A stretch of DNA of 64,000 nt from Immundisolibacter sp049322795 (GTDB taxonomy: Bacteria > Pseudomonadota > Gammaproteobacteria > Immundisolibacterales > Immundisolibacteraceae). A model generated the notes under the pieces. It did not search any database and was not told the origin of the DNA. It saw only the letters and a list, made by a program, of their open reading frames with translations. How positions within the stretch are numbered: position 1 is the first letter of the stretch; each line of letters opens with the position of its first letter. Position numbers and translations under genes: made by a program. The DNA lies in the NCBI GenBank assembly GCA_049322795.1, contig JBMOQH010000010.1:1-64000 (forward strand). The letters run 5' to 3'. Positions 9,300-21,108 of the stretch are shown piece by piece.

Positions 9300-9602
9300 A
9301 TGACCGTGAAAAGCGCGCTCGACCAGTGCGAGGACGTCGCCGGCAAGTGGCGGGTGTTGATCGACCGCAACCGCTGCGAGGGCAAGGAAAAGTGCGCCCA
9401 GGTGTGCCCGGAGGGCGTGTTCAGCATCCGCCGCCTGACCGACGAGGAGTTCGCGACCCACGTGAAGGGCTTTCTGCCGCGCCTGAAAGTCCGCGCGCAC
9501 GGCCGGCGGCAGGCGTTTGCCGACAACGAGCAGGATTGCCGGCACTGCATGCGTTGCGTGGCGGCCTGCCCGGAGGACGCCATCCAGGTCATCGCTCGCT
9601 GA
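9300..9602 (+). CDS. Small two-cluster ferredoxin, probably 3Fe-4S/4Fe-4S
   Basis: This is a 100-residue electron carrier. The second cluster motif is standard, CxxCxxCxxxCP in CRHCMRCVAACP. The first is CEGKEKCAQVCP: the usual second Cys is replaced by Lys, giving C-x5-C-x3-CP, a pattern seen in ferredoxins that hold a 3Fe-4S cluster. About 35 residues separate the two motifs. The start at 9300 is set by a strong ribosome binding site (AGGAGGGG) seven bases upstream; an in-frame ATG at 9252 lies inside the upstream gene. It sits between a flavin monooxygenase and a CoA-transferase and may supply electrons to the former. Confidence 0.85.
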   Translation: MTVKSALDQCEDVAGKWRVLIDRNRCEGKEKCAQVCPEGVFSIRRLTDEEFATHVKGFLPRLKVRAHGRRQAFADNEQDCRHCMRCVAACPEDAIQVIAR

Positions 9603-9621
9603 GGCAGCCGGAGCGCACGGC

Positions 9622-10758
9622 ATGCCGCTGAGCGGCGTCCGGGTACTCGAGCTCGGCAGCATGGTGGCGGCGCCGCTCGGCGCCACGCTGCTCGGCGACA
9701 TGGGCGCCGACGTGATCAAGATCGAACCGCCGGGCGGCGAGGAAGGCCGGCGCATCGGCCCGCGCCGCGGCGACGACACCGGCCTGTACGTCGGCGCCAA
9801 CCGCAACAAGCGCGGCATGGTGCTGGACCTGACCATCCCGGACGGACAGGACGTGCTGCGCCGCCTGGTGGCGACGGCCGACATCGTCATCCACAACGTG
9901 CGCAGCCCGGCCCGCGAGAAGCTCGGTCTCGACTACGCGGCGCTCGCCGCCGTGCGCCCGGACATCATCCTCGTCACCGTCAGCACCTACGGCGAGAACG
10001 GCCCCTACGCCGGGCGGCCCGGAATCGATCCCTCGGCGCAGGCACTCGGCGGCCTCATGGCCGCCACCGGCGAGCCGGACGGCCCGGCGCTGAAGGTCGG
10101 CGCCGCGGTGGCGGACGTGACCGCCGCCACGCTGGTGGCCTACAGCGCCATGCTGGCCCTTTGGGCGCGCGCCCGGGATGGTCAAGGCCAGGCGGCCGAG
10201 GTGGCGCTGATCGACGGCGTGGTGCACCTGCAGGGCGTGCAGCTTGGCGAGTACCTGCTGACCGGCGAGCCGCCGCCGCGGGTCGGCAACCGCAGCGCCT
10301 TCTATGCGCCGTACAACACTTACCCCTGTGCCGACGGCGGCGAGGTGCACCTGGCGGCCTTCAACGACAAGTTCTATCGCAACCTGTGCCGGGCGCTCGA
10401 CGCGCCGGAGCTGATCGACGACCCGCGCTTTGCCGGCGCCGCCGACCGCCTGCGGAACCGGGACGCGCTGGATCAGGAAATCGCCGCCCGCTGCGCCCGC
10501 CACCCCCGCGCCGAGCTGATGGCGCGGCTCGAACGGGCCGACGTGGTGGCCGCGCCGGTCAACGACTACGCGGCCGTGGCCGCCGACCCGCAGCTGCGGC
10601 ACAACGGCCTGCTCGTGCCGGTGGTGCACGGCGTGCACGGCCCGCTCACCGTGCCGGGCATTCCGCTGCATCTCGGCCGCACGCCCGGGCAGGTGCGCCG
10701 TCCCCCGCCGTCCCTTGGCGAACACACGGCGGAAATCCTGGCGCAGCTTGGGGAATGA
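9622..10758 (+). CDS. CoA-transferase family III (CaiB/BaiF type)
   Basis: This is a 378-residue acyl-CoA:carboxylate CoA-transferase. The N-terminal LSGVRVLELGSMVAAPL, GADVIKIE, NRNKRGMVLDL and the Asp165 region (VGAAVADVTAA), which corresponds to the aspartate that forms the acyl-enzyme anhydride in formyl-CoA transferase, are all present. The length is normal for the family. It starts 19 bases after the ferredoxin stop and forms a three-gene unit with the upstream flavoenzyme. The acid that is activated is not visible from sequence; a catabolic role for the trio is inference. Confidence 0.88.
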   Translation: MPLSGVRVLELGSMVAAPLGATLLGDMGADVIKIEPPGGEEGRRIGPRRGDDTGLYVGANRNKRGMVLDLTIPDGQDVLRRLVATADIVIHNVRSPAREKLGLDYAALAAVRPDIILVTVSTYGENGPYAGRPGIDPSAQALGGLMAATGEPDGPALKVGAAVADVTAATLVAYSAMLALWARARDGQGQAAEVALIDGVVHLQGVQLGEYLLTGEPPPRVGNRSAFYAPYNTYPCADGGEVHLAAFNDKFYRNLCRALDAPELIDDPRFAGAADRLRNRDALDQEIAARCARHPRAELMARLERADVVAAPVNDYAAVAADPQLRHNGLLVPVVHGVHGPLTVPGIPLHLGRTPGQVRRPPPSLGEHTAEILAQLGE

Positions 10759-10970
10759 CCCCGTCGCCGGATCGCGCACGCACACGCCAGAGCAAGCACC
10801 CGACTGCGACGGTTGTGATGCGCCGACACGCCTTGCCGGGCCCGGCGCGCGGGCCGCGACGCGGGCAACGCGTTTACACCGCCGCCGCCTTCGGGGCATC
10901 CTGCCCGGGAACGGATTGCGCCCACCAGGGCGTTCACGAGCCCCATCGGGCCCAACGCGGAGGAGATCAC

Positions 10971-11915
10971 ATGCCCCCACACCGTCTCGTTGTTGCCGTC
11001 ATCGGTACGCTTGCGCTGTCCGGCTGCGGACGCGATGAACCCGGCTCGACCGCCGCCAACTCCACCCCACCGGCGAGCGCAGCTGCGGCCGACGCGCCAC
11101 AGCCCGCCGCCACACCCACCGAAGCGGCCGCGACCGCCGTGCAGCCCACCCCCGCGTCCGAGGTCGACCGCGTCCTTGCCGGTGACTGGCGCGATCCCGC
11201 CAATGCCGCCCGCGACATCTGGCGCCACCCCAGGGAAACGCTGGAATTCTTTCAGGTGAGCGCCACGCAGCGGGTGCTCGAAGTCTCGCCCGGCCGCGGC
11301 TGGTACGCGGAAATCCTGGTGCCGCTGCTGCGCGAAAGCGGTCACTACCTGGGCGCCATCTCGAGCCCCGCGGCGGCGCCCGACGAACGGGTGCGCGAGT
11401 ACTTCACCAAGCAGAACGCGGATCTTCGCGCCAAGTTCGCCGCCCGGCCGGACGTGTACGGGCAGCCGGAACTGCGCGAGATCGATGCCGCCCGACCGGA
11501 CTTCGGCCCGCCCGGTTCCTTCGACACCGTGCTCACGTTCCGCAACGTGCACAACTGGCTGTCGGCCGGCACCGCCGACGCCATGTTCAAGGGCTTTTTC
11601 GACGTACTGAAACCCGGCGGCGTGCTCGGCGTGGTCGAGCACCGCGCCACTGGCGATGTGCCGCCCGGCGACCAATCGGGTTACGTGGGTCAGGACCAGG
11701 TCATCGCGCTGGCGCGCGCGGCCGGCTTCGAACTCGAGGCCAGCAGCGAGATCAACGCCAACCCCGCCGACACCAAGGACCACGAGGCCGGCGTGTGGAG
11801 CCTGCCGCCGTCCTTGCGCCTGGGCGACAAGGACCGCGACAAATACCTCGCCATCGGCGAGTCCGACCGCATGACGCTGCGCTTTCGCAAGCCCGCGGCG
11901 GCGCCCACGCCCTGA
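10971..11915 (+). CDS. Predicted lipoprotein with class I methyltransferase fold (COG4798-like)
   Basis: This is a 314-residue protein. Residues 1-19 form a signal peptide with the lipobox LSGC, so Cys19 should be lipidated. A low-complexity Ala/Pro/Thr linker (20-65) follows, then a methyltransferase-like domain: VLEVSPGRGWYAEIL resembles the SAM-binding motif I, FDTVLTFRNVHNW the post-motif and FFDVLKPGGVLGVVEHR motif III/IV. The start at 10971 is fixed by GGAGGAG upstream and by the signal peptide. The puzzle is that SAM is a cytoplasmic cofactor while the lipobox predicts export. The substrate is unknown. It is unrelated to the upstream trio, from which it is separated by 212 bases. Confidence 0.75.
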   Translation: MPPHRLVVAVIGTLALSGCGRDEPGSTAANSTPPASAAAADAPQPAATPTEAAATAVQPTPASEVDRVLAGDWRDPANAARDIWRHPRETLEFFQVSATQRVLEVSPGRGWYAEILVPLLRESGHYLGAISSPAAAPDERVREYFTKQNADLRAKFAARPDVYGQPELREIDAARPDFGPPGSFDTVLTFRNVHNWLSAGTADAMFKGFFDVLKPGGVLGVVEHRATGDVPPGDQSGYVGQDQVIALARAAGFELEASSEINANPADTKDHEAGVWSLPPSLRLGDKDRDKYLAIGESDRMTLRFRKPAAAPTP

Positions 11916-12001
11916 CCCGCGACAGCCGCCCTGAACACGGTCAGGGGTTCTGCGCCGCGATGGCGCGCGCGGATAAATGCCCGCTGGCTTGATCCAGCGC
12001 A

Positions 12002-12067
12002 GACGAGTCCGGATACGGGCCGGACTCGTCGTTTCAGGACCGGTCCAAGGTGGACCGGTCCTGAAAC
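12002..12067. promoter_or_regulatory. Two adjacent strong hairpins before the P-type ATPase gene
   Basis: The first hairpin has 11-base perfect arms, gacgagtccgg (12002-12012) and ccggactcgtc (12020-12030). The second follows directly and has 16-base perfect arms, gtttcaggaccggtcc (12031-12046) and ggaccggtcctgaaac (12052-12067), with a 5-base loop. Only 24 bases separate it from the ATG at 12092. The pair could terminate the upstream gene, act as an operator or fold in the ATPase leader. There is no long T-run, which argues against a simple terminator. Confidence 0.55.
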
Positions 12068-12091
12068 CTTGCAGGCAGACCCTTCTCCCTC

Positions 12092-14785
<2,694 letters not shown>

Positions 14786-14935
14786 GGGGAAACGAAACGG
14801 GGCCGGACCAGGGCCTTGGGACGATGCCCAACGGAAGCACCTGTGGCGGGCCGATGGTCGGGCGACCGGGGGATTCGCGGCGGGGGCGCCGCTCCCACGG
14901 TGTGGTGCTGGCCCTCCGGGGCCGAAGCGCTTTGG

Positions 14936-16312
<1,377 letters not shown>

Positions 16313-16429
16313 GAGTGAGCCTTGGACGGAAAAATCGCCGCGGAATGATACCGCCGGGCCGCCATCGACCCGGCCACGCGGCGACCAGCTGCTAAAGTAG
16401 CGCCCCCGTTTTCACCCCCGCTGCGTGCC

Positions 16430-17017
16430 ATGTCGTTTCGCCTGCTCCGTGCCTTGGTGTTGGGCCTTGCGCCGCTCGCCGCTCCCGCCCAGGAGACCCA
16501 GACCATGCCCGTCAACGTCGTGTTCGAGACCAACCACGGCACCATCACGCTGGAGCTGTATCCGGACAAGGCGCCCAAATCGGTCGCCAACTTCACCGAT
16601 TACGTGCGCGCCGGCCACTACGACGGCACCGTGTTCCACCGCGTGATTCCGGGCTTCATGGCCCAGGGCGGCGGCTTCACGGCCGAGCTGTCGCAGAAGC
16701 CGACCAACGCCCCTATCACCAACGAGGCCGACAACGGCCTCAAGAACGACCGCGGCACCATCGCCATGGCCCGCACCGGCGAGCCGCACTCGGCCAGCGC
16801 GCAGTTCTTCATCAACGTGGCCGACAACGCCTTCCTCAACTTCAGCGCGCCGACCCGCCAGGGCTGGGGCTACGCGGTGTTCGGCAAGGTGACGGCCGGC
16901 ATGGACGTGGTGGACGCCATCGTCGCCCTGCCCACCGGCGCCGCCGGGCCGTTTGGCTCGGACGTGCCCAAGCAGGCCGCCATCATCGAAACCGCACGGG
17001 TGATCGACGCCCAGTGA
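16430..17017 (+). CDS. Cyclophilin-type peptidyl-prolyl cis-trans isomerase
   Basis: This is a 195-residue proline isomerase. Residues 1-21 look like a signal peptide ending in APAQE, so the enzyme is probably periplasmic (PpiA-like). A start at Met26 (MPVNV, base 16505) would give a cytoplasmic PpiB-like protein of normal length and cannot be excluded. Cyclophilin core motifs are clear: FHRVIPGFMAQGG, with the catalytic Arg, GTIAMAR, SASAQFFINVADN and GWGYAVFGKV. It overlaps the lpxH start codon and is divergent from cysS. TAAAGT at 16393-16398 may be its -10 box. Confidence 0.92.
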   Translation: MSFRLLRALVLGLAPLAAPAQETQTMPVNVVFETNHGTITLELYPDKAPKSVANFTDYVRAGHYDGTVFHRVIPGFMAQGGGFTAELSQKPTNAPITNEADNGLKNDRGTIAMARTGEPHSASAQFFINVADNAFLNFSAPTRQGWGYAVFGKVTAGMDVVDAIVALPTGAAGPFGSDVPKQAAIIETARVIDAQ

Positions 17018-17745
17018 CGCTGCGGGTCTTCATCGCCGACCTGCATTTGCGCGCCGAGGCGGCCGACCAGGCCCGCTTCGGCGCCTTTCTCGAACGCTTC
17101 GGCGCCGGCAGCGAGCTGTTCGTGCTGGGTGACCTGTTCGACCTGTGGCTGGGCGACGACATCGACCTGCCGCGGTTCGAGCCGGTCATCGAGGCGCTCG
17201 ACGCCTACGCCGGGCGCGGTGGCGTGGCGCACGTCATGGCCGGCAATCACGATTTCCTGTTCGGCACAGCGTTCTTCGAAAAAAGCGGCGCCCGCCCGCT
17301 GGTGGACCCGACCATCATCGAACACGCCGGCCAGCGCCTGCTGCTGACGCACGGCGACGAGCTGTGCACCGCGGACGTGGACTACCAGGCGTTCCGGGCG
17401 CGCATCCGGGAGCCGGCCTTCACGGCCGATTTTCTGGCCAAACCACCTGCCGAGCGCGTGCAGATCGCACGCGGCTTCCAGGACGCGAGCCGCAGCGCCA
17501 CCGCCGCCAAGGCGGCCGACGTGATGGAGGTGGACGCCGTGGCCGCCAACGCGGCGCTGATCGAAGCGGGTGCCATCATCCTGCTGCACGGCCACACCCA
17601 CCGGCCGGGCGTGCATCGCCTGCCAGCCGGACGACGGGTGGTGCTCGGCCCCTGGCATGGCGGCGAGAGCGCGCTGGTCTGGCCCGCCGACGGCCCGCCG
17701 CAGCCCGTCAACATGGGCTGCGACACTCACGATCTGATCGATTAG
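17014..17745 (+). CDS. lpxH: UDP-2,3-diacylglucosamine diphosphatase
   Basis: This is a 243-residue metallophosphatase that cleaves UDP-2,3-diacylglucosamine to lipid X in lipid A synthesis, at the cytoplasmic face of the inner membrane. The metal-binding motifs are all visible: DLH at 9-11, GDLFDLW, GNHDF, LTHGDE and GHTH. The start is GTG; its TG is shared with the TGA stop of the cyclophilin gene, so the two are translationally coupled. The length is normal for LpxH. A cluster of hairpins follows the stop codon. Confidence 0.94.
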   Translation: MTLRVFIADLHLRAEAADQARFGAFLERFGAGSELFVLGDLFDLWLGDDIDLPRFEPVIEALDAYAGRGGVAHVMAGNHDFLFGTAFFEKSGARPLVDPTIIEHAGQRLLLTHGDELCTADVDYQAFRARIREPAFTADFLAKPPAERVQIARGFQDASRSATAAKAADVMEVDAVAANAALIEAGAIILLHGHTHRPGVHRLPAGRRVVLGPWHGGESALVWPADGPPQPVNMGCDTHDLID

Positions 17746-17778
17746 GCGCAAACACTGCGCCGGGGCAGGGGCACACCC

Positions 17779-17856
17779 GCGGCACACGGATGTGCCGCGC
17801 GTTTTCAACGCACCGCGTTGAAAACGGAGCCCCTGAAAATCACACTTTTCAGGGGC
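17779..17856. terminator. Three hairpins between convergent lpxH and secF
   Basis: There are three perfect inverted repeats in a row: gcggcaca/tgtgccgc (17779-17798), cgttttcaacg/cgttgaaaacg (17800-17826) and gcccctgaaaa/ttttcaggggc (17829-17856). They sit between two genes that converge, with A-tracts and T-tracts in the arms of the second and third. The arrangement fits a two-way terminator. Three in tandem is more than such a junction needs. Confidence 0.75.
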
Positions 17857-17897
17857 GAAGGCTGGGCAGTCCGGGACGGACTGATCCGGCTTCTCAA

Positions 17898-18821
17898 TCA
17901 AGGCGTCTGCGCGTTTTCCTTCGGCGGCGGGATCATGTCCCGCGCCGCGAGGCCGGTCGGCAGCAGCGACCAGCTGGCCACGTAGATGGTCGAGTAGGCA
18001 CCGGCGACCACACCGATCAGCATGGCCAGCGAGAAGCTGTGGATGGCGTCGCCGCCGAACAGCACCAGCGGCAGCAAGGCCAGCACCACCGTGGCGGTGG
18101 TGGCGATGGTGCGCGTCATGGTCTCGTTGACCGAGCGGTTGATGACCTCGCGCGTGCTGGCCTTGCGCATGCGCGGGAAGTTCTCGCGGATGCGGTCGTA
18201 GATGACCACCGTGTCGTTGATGGAGTAGCCGACGACCGTCAGCACGGCCGCCACCACGGTCAGGTCGACCTCGAGGCCGATCAGGGAACAGAAACCCACC
18301 GTAATGATGGCGTCGTGCGCCAGCGACACGATGGCGCCAATGGCGAACCGGTACTCGAAGCGGAACGCCACGTAGGCACCGATGGCGAGGATTGCGTAGA
18401 GCAGCGCCAGCGAGGCGTTGGTGACCAGCTCGTCGCCGACCTGTGGCCCCACAAACTCCACCCGCTTCAGTTCCACGCCGCCGGCCCGCCGGGCGTCCAG
18501 CGCGTCGAGCACCCGCGTGCTGAGCTCCCCGCCGTTGGTCGCTTCACCAACCGGGATGCGCACCAATACCTCGTTGCGGGCACCGAAGTACTGCACCACC
18601 GCCTTGTCGAGGCCGTGCTCGGCGAGCGCCGCCTGCACCTGATCGAGCTCGACCGGCGCGGGGTATTGCACCTCGACCAAGGTGCCGCCGGTGAAGTCGA
18701 TACCGAAATTGAGTCCGCGCGTGGCCAGGGCGATGCAGGACACCAGCACCAGCAGCCCGGACAGCGCCAGCATGACCGGCGCATAGCGCATGAAATCGAT
18801 CTTGAACATTGGCTGCGCCAT
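17898..18821 (-). CDS. secF: Protein translocase subunit SecF
   Basis: This is a 307-residue inner-membrane protein that works with SecD to pull exported proteins through SecYEG using the proton motive force. It has six membrane helices, the N-terminal FGIDFTGGTLVEVQY motif typical of SecD/SecF, a periplasmic domain (about 40-130) and the SINDTVVIYDRIRENF block. It starts 3 bases after secD and ends the block queA-tgt-yajC-secD-secF. Confidence 0.97.
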   Translation of the reverse strand: MAQPMFKIDFMRYAPVMLALSGLLVLVSCIALATRGLNFGIDFTGGTLVEVQYPAPVELDQVQAALAEHGLDKAVVQYFGARNEVLVRIPVGEATNGGELSTRVLDALDARRAGGVELKRVEFVGPQVGDELVTNASLALLYAILAIGAYVAFRFEYRFAIGAIVSLAHDAIITVGFCSLIGLEVDLTVVAAVLTVVGYSINDTVVIYDRIRENFPRMRKASTREVINRSVNETMTRTIATTATVVLALLPLVLFGGDAIHSFSLAMLIGVVAGAYSTIYVASWSLLPTGLAARDMIPPPKENAQTP

Positions 18822-18824
18822 GGC

Positions 18825-20696
18825 TCAGCTCCGCGCGGCAGCCGTCGCGCGACGTGCGCGTGGCTGGATGAGGTTGACCATGGCACGCGTCACGAACACG
18901 GCCGTGAACACGGTGGTGACGATGCCGATCGACAGCGTGACGGCGAAGCCCTTGACCGGCCCGCTGCCGAAGATGAACAGCAGCAGCCCCGCCAGCAGGG
19001 TGGTGACGTTGGCGTCCAGGATGGTGCCAAACGCGCGCTCATAGCCGGCGGCGATGCTGGCCTGCGGCGAGTTGCCGTTGCGCCGTTCCTCGCGGATGCG
19101 CTCGTTGATCAGCACGTTGGCATCCACCGCCATGCCGAGCGTCAGCACGATGCCGGCGATACCGGGCAGCGTGAGCGTGGCCTGCAGCAGCGACATGATG
19201 GCGAGGATAAGCAGCAGGTTTCCGACCAGGGCGATGTTCGCGATCATGCCGAGCGTGCGGTAGCGCACGGCCATGAACAGCACCACCAGCGCCAGCGCGG
19301 CGACCACGGCGCGCGCGCCCTTGTCGATGTTCTCCTTGCCGAGGCTGGGGCCGATGGTGCGCTCCTCGACAATGGCCAGCGGCGCCGCCAGCGACCCCGC
19401 GCGCAGCAGCAGCGCGAGATCGCGCGCCTCGCGGGCGTTGTCCATGCCGGTGATCTGGAAGCGGCGGCCCAGCCGGTCCTGGATGACCGGCGCGGTAATC
19501 ACCTCTTCGGTGCGGCGGTTGCGCCGTTCGAGCGTGCCATCGGCCTGCCGCACGGTGTCGGTCTTGTTCTCGATGAACACCACCGCCAGCCGGCGGCCCA
19601 CGTTCTCGCCGGTCACGCGCTCGAAGATGCTGGCGCCGCGGGCATCCAGCGACACGTGCACCACCGCACCGCCGCTCTGCTGATCGAAGCCCGAGGCGGC
19701 ATCGGTGATGTACTCGCCGGTGAGGATGGCGCGGTCCTTGATGAGGATCTGCCCGCCGGCACGCAGCGGGTACAGCCGCGAGCCCGGCGGCACGCGGCCG
19801 GCCAGCGCGCCGGCAAGATCGTGCTCCTCGTCCACCAGCTTGAACTCCAGCGTGGCGGTGGCGCCCAGCACTTCCTTGGCGCGCGCGGTGTCCTGCACAC
19901 CCGGCAACTGCACGATGATGCGGCTGTCGCCCTGCTGCTGGACGATCGGCTCGGCCACGCCGAGTTCGTTGACGCGGTTGCGCAGCGTGGTGATGTTCTG
20001 CTGCAGGGCCATGCGCCGCAGCTCGATGCGGTAGGGGTCGCTCAGGCGGCCGACGAGACGATGGCTGTCGTCAGCCGACCCGTCGAGCACCAGTTCCGCG
20101 TGCGTGCGGGCGATCAGGGCCTCCGCCCGGCCGAGGTCCTCGACATTGCGCAGGCGCAGCTCGACACCGCTGGTTTCGCCCTCGGCGACGCGGCGCACCC
20201 ACTCGTAGCGCACCTTCTCCTCGCGCAGCAACTGTCGCAGGTCGTCGACCAGACGCTCCTCGGCGGCGCGCACGGCGGATGCGGTGTCCACTTCCATCAG
20301 AAAGTGCACGCCGCCGCGCAGGTCCAGGCCCAGGAACATGGGCTGCGCGCGCAGCGCCGTCAGCCAGGCCGGTGCCGCCGGCACCAGGTTCAGCGCCACC
20401 GTGAAATCCGGGCCGAGCGCCTCGCGCACGGCGTCCTGCGCCTTGAGCTGCTGGTCGGTGTCGGCAAACCGCAGCGTCAGGCTGCCATCGGCCAGCGCGC
20501 TCGTCTTCTCGGGCACCCCGGCGGCCTTCAGGGCGGCGGTGATCCGCTGCGCGGTGCCGTCGTCGACCACGCCGCCGCGCTGGCCGGACACCTGCAGCGC
20601 CGGGTCGGTACCGTACAGGTTCGGCAGCGCGTACAACGCGCCCAGCAACAGCGCGACAGCAATCAGCAGATTGGCCCACCAGGGGTAACGGTTCAT
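18825..20696 (-). CDS. secD: Protein translocase subunit SecD
   Basis: This is a 623-residue inner-membrane protein, partner of SecF in the late steps of protein export. The first helix (about 7-28) is followed by a large periplasmic domain with the family signature GLDLRGGVHFLMEVD, then five helices from about residue 455, with GIAGIVLTLGMAVDANVLINERIREE carrying the conserved charged residues. The length is normal. yajC lies 34 bases upstream and secF 3 bases downstream on the same strand. Confidence 0.97.
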   Translation of the reverse strand: MNRYPWWANLLIAVALLLGALYALPNLYGTDPALQVSGQRGGVVDDGTAQRITAALKAAGVPEKTSALADGSLTLRFADTDQQLKAQDAVREALGPDFTVALNLVPAAPAWLTALRAQPMFLGLDLRGGVHFLMEVDTASAVRAAEERLVDDLRQLLREEKVRYEWVRRVAEGETSGVELRLRNVEDLGRAEALIARTHAELVLDGSADDSHRLVGRLSDPYRIELRRMALQQNITTLRNRVNELGVAEPIVQQQGDSRIIVQLPGVQDTARAKEVLGATATLEFKLVDEEHDLAGALAGRVPPGSRLYPLRAGGQILIKDRAILTGEYITDAASGFDQQSGGAVVHVSLDARGASIFERVTGENVGRRLAVVFIENKTDTVRQADGTLERRNRRTEEVITAPVIQDRLGRRFQITGMDNAREARDLALLLRAGSLAAPLAIVEERTIGPSLGKENIDKGARAVVAALALVVLFMAVRYRTLGMIANIALVGNLLLILAIMSLLQATLTLPGIAGIVLTLGMAVDANVLINERIREERRNGNSPQASIAAGYERAFGTILDANVTTLLAGLLLFIFGSGPVKGFAVTLSIGIVTTVFTAVFVTRAMVNLIQPRARRATAAARS

Positions 20697-20730
20697 GCGG
20701 CTCGGCTCGCCTGGGTGCCCGAATGGGGGC

Positions 20731-21066
20731 TCAGATGGACTTCAGCGTTCCTTTCGGCAGCACTTGGCCGATAGAGTGCTTCTGCACCTTGACCTCGACG
20801 CCGGACGCGATCTCCACCGCCAGGAACTGGTCGGTGACGCGCACCACCTGTCCGGCGATACCGCCGGCCACCACCACCTCGTCGCCGGCCTTGATCTCGC
20901 TGATCATCTTGCGATGTTCCTTCTGCCGCTTCATCTGCGGCCGGATCATCATGAAATAGAACACCACGAACAGCGCCAGCACGAAAAACATGCTCTCGAA
21001 GCCGGGCGGAGCCGCGGCGGCAGCCGGCGCCTGTTCGGCGAACGCATCCTGGATGAACATCGACAT
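20731..21066 (-). CDS. yajC: Sec translocon accessory protein YajC
   Basis: This is a 111-residue single-pass membrane protein that associates with SecDF and YidC. One hydrophobic helix (about 25-45, FFVLALFVVFYFMMIRPQ) is followed by the conserved MIRPQMKRQKEHRKM and a small cytoplasmic domain with GDEVVVAGGI. The start may be the second Met (base 21060), which lies two codons in. It lies between tgt and secD in the usual order. Confidence 0.95.
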   Translation of the reverse strand: MSMFIQDAFAEQAPAAAAAPPGFESMFFVLALFVVFYFMMIRPQMKRQKEHRKMISEIKAGDEVVVAGGIAGQVVRVTDQFLAVEIASGVEVKVQKHSIGQVLPKGTLKSI

Positions 21067-21108
21067 GCGGTTTTTCCTGCGGTTTCAGGCACAAAAAATG
21101 GCGGCGGA

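Noticed and set aside
10161..10970. N-terminal extension of the lipoprotein methyltransferase by 270 codons
   Set aside because: It runs out of frame through the CoA-transferase gene and would bury the signal peptide; the ATG at 10971 has a strong ribosome binding site.
17145..20774. 1209-codon open frame on the plus strand across secF and secD
   Set aside because: It is antisense to two clear housekeeping genes and its composition (His, Arg, Gln, Asp rich) is what reversed GC-rich codons give; no domain is visible.
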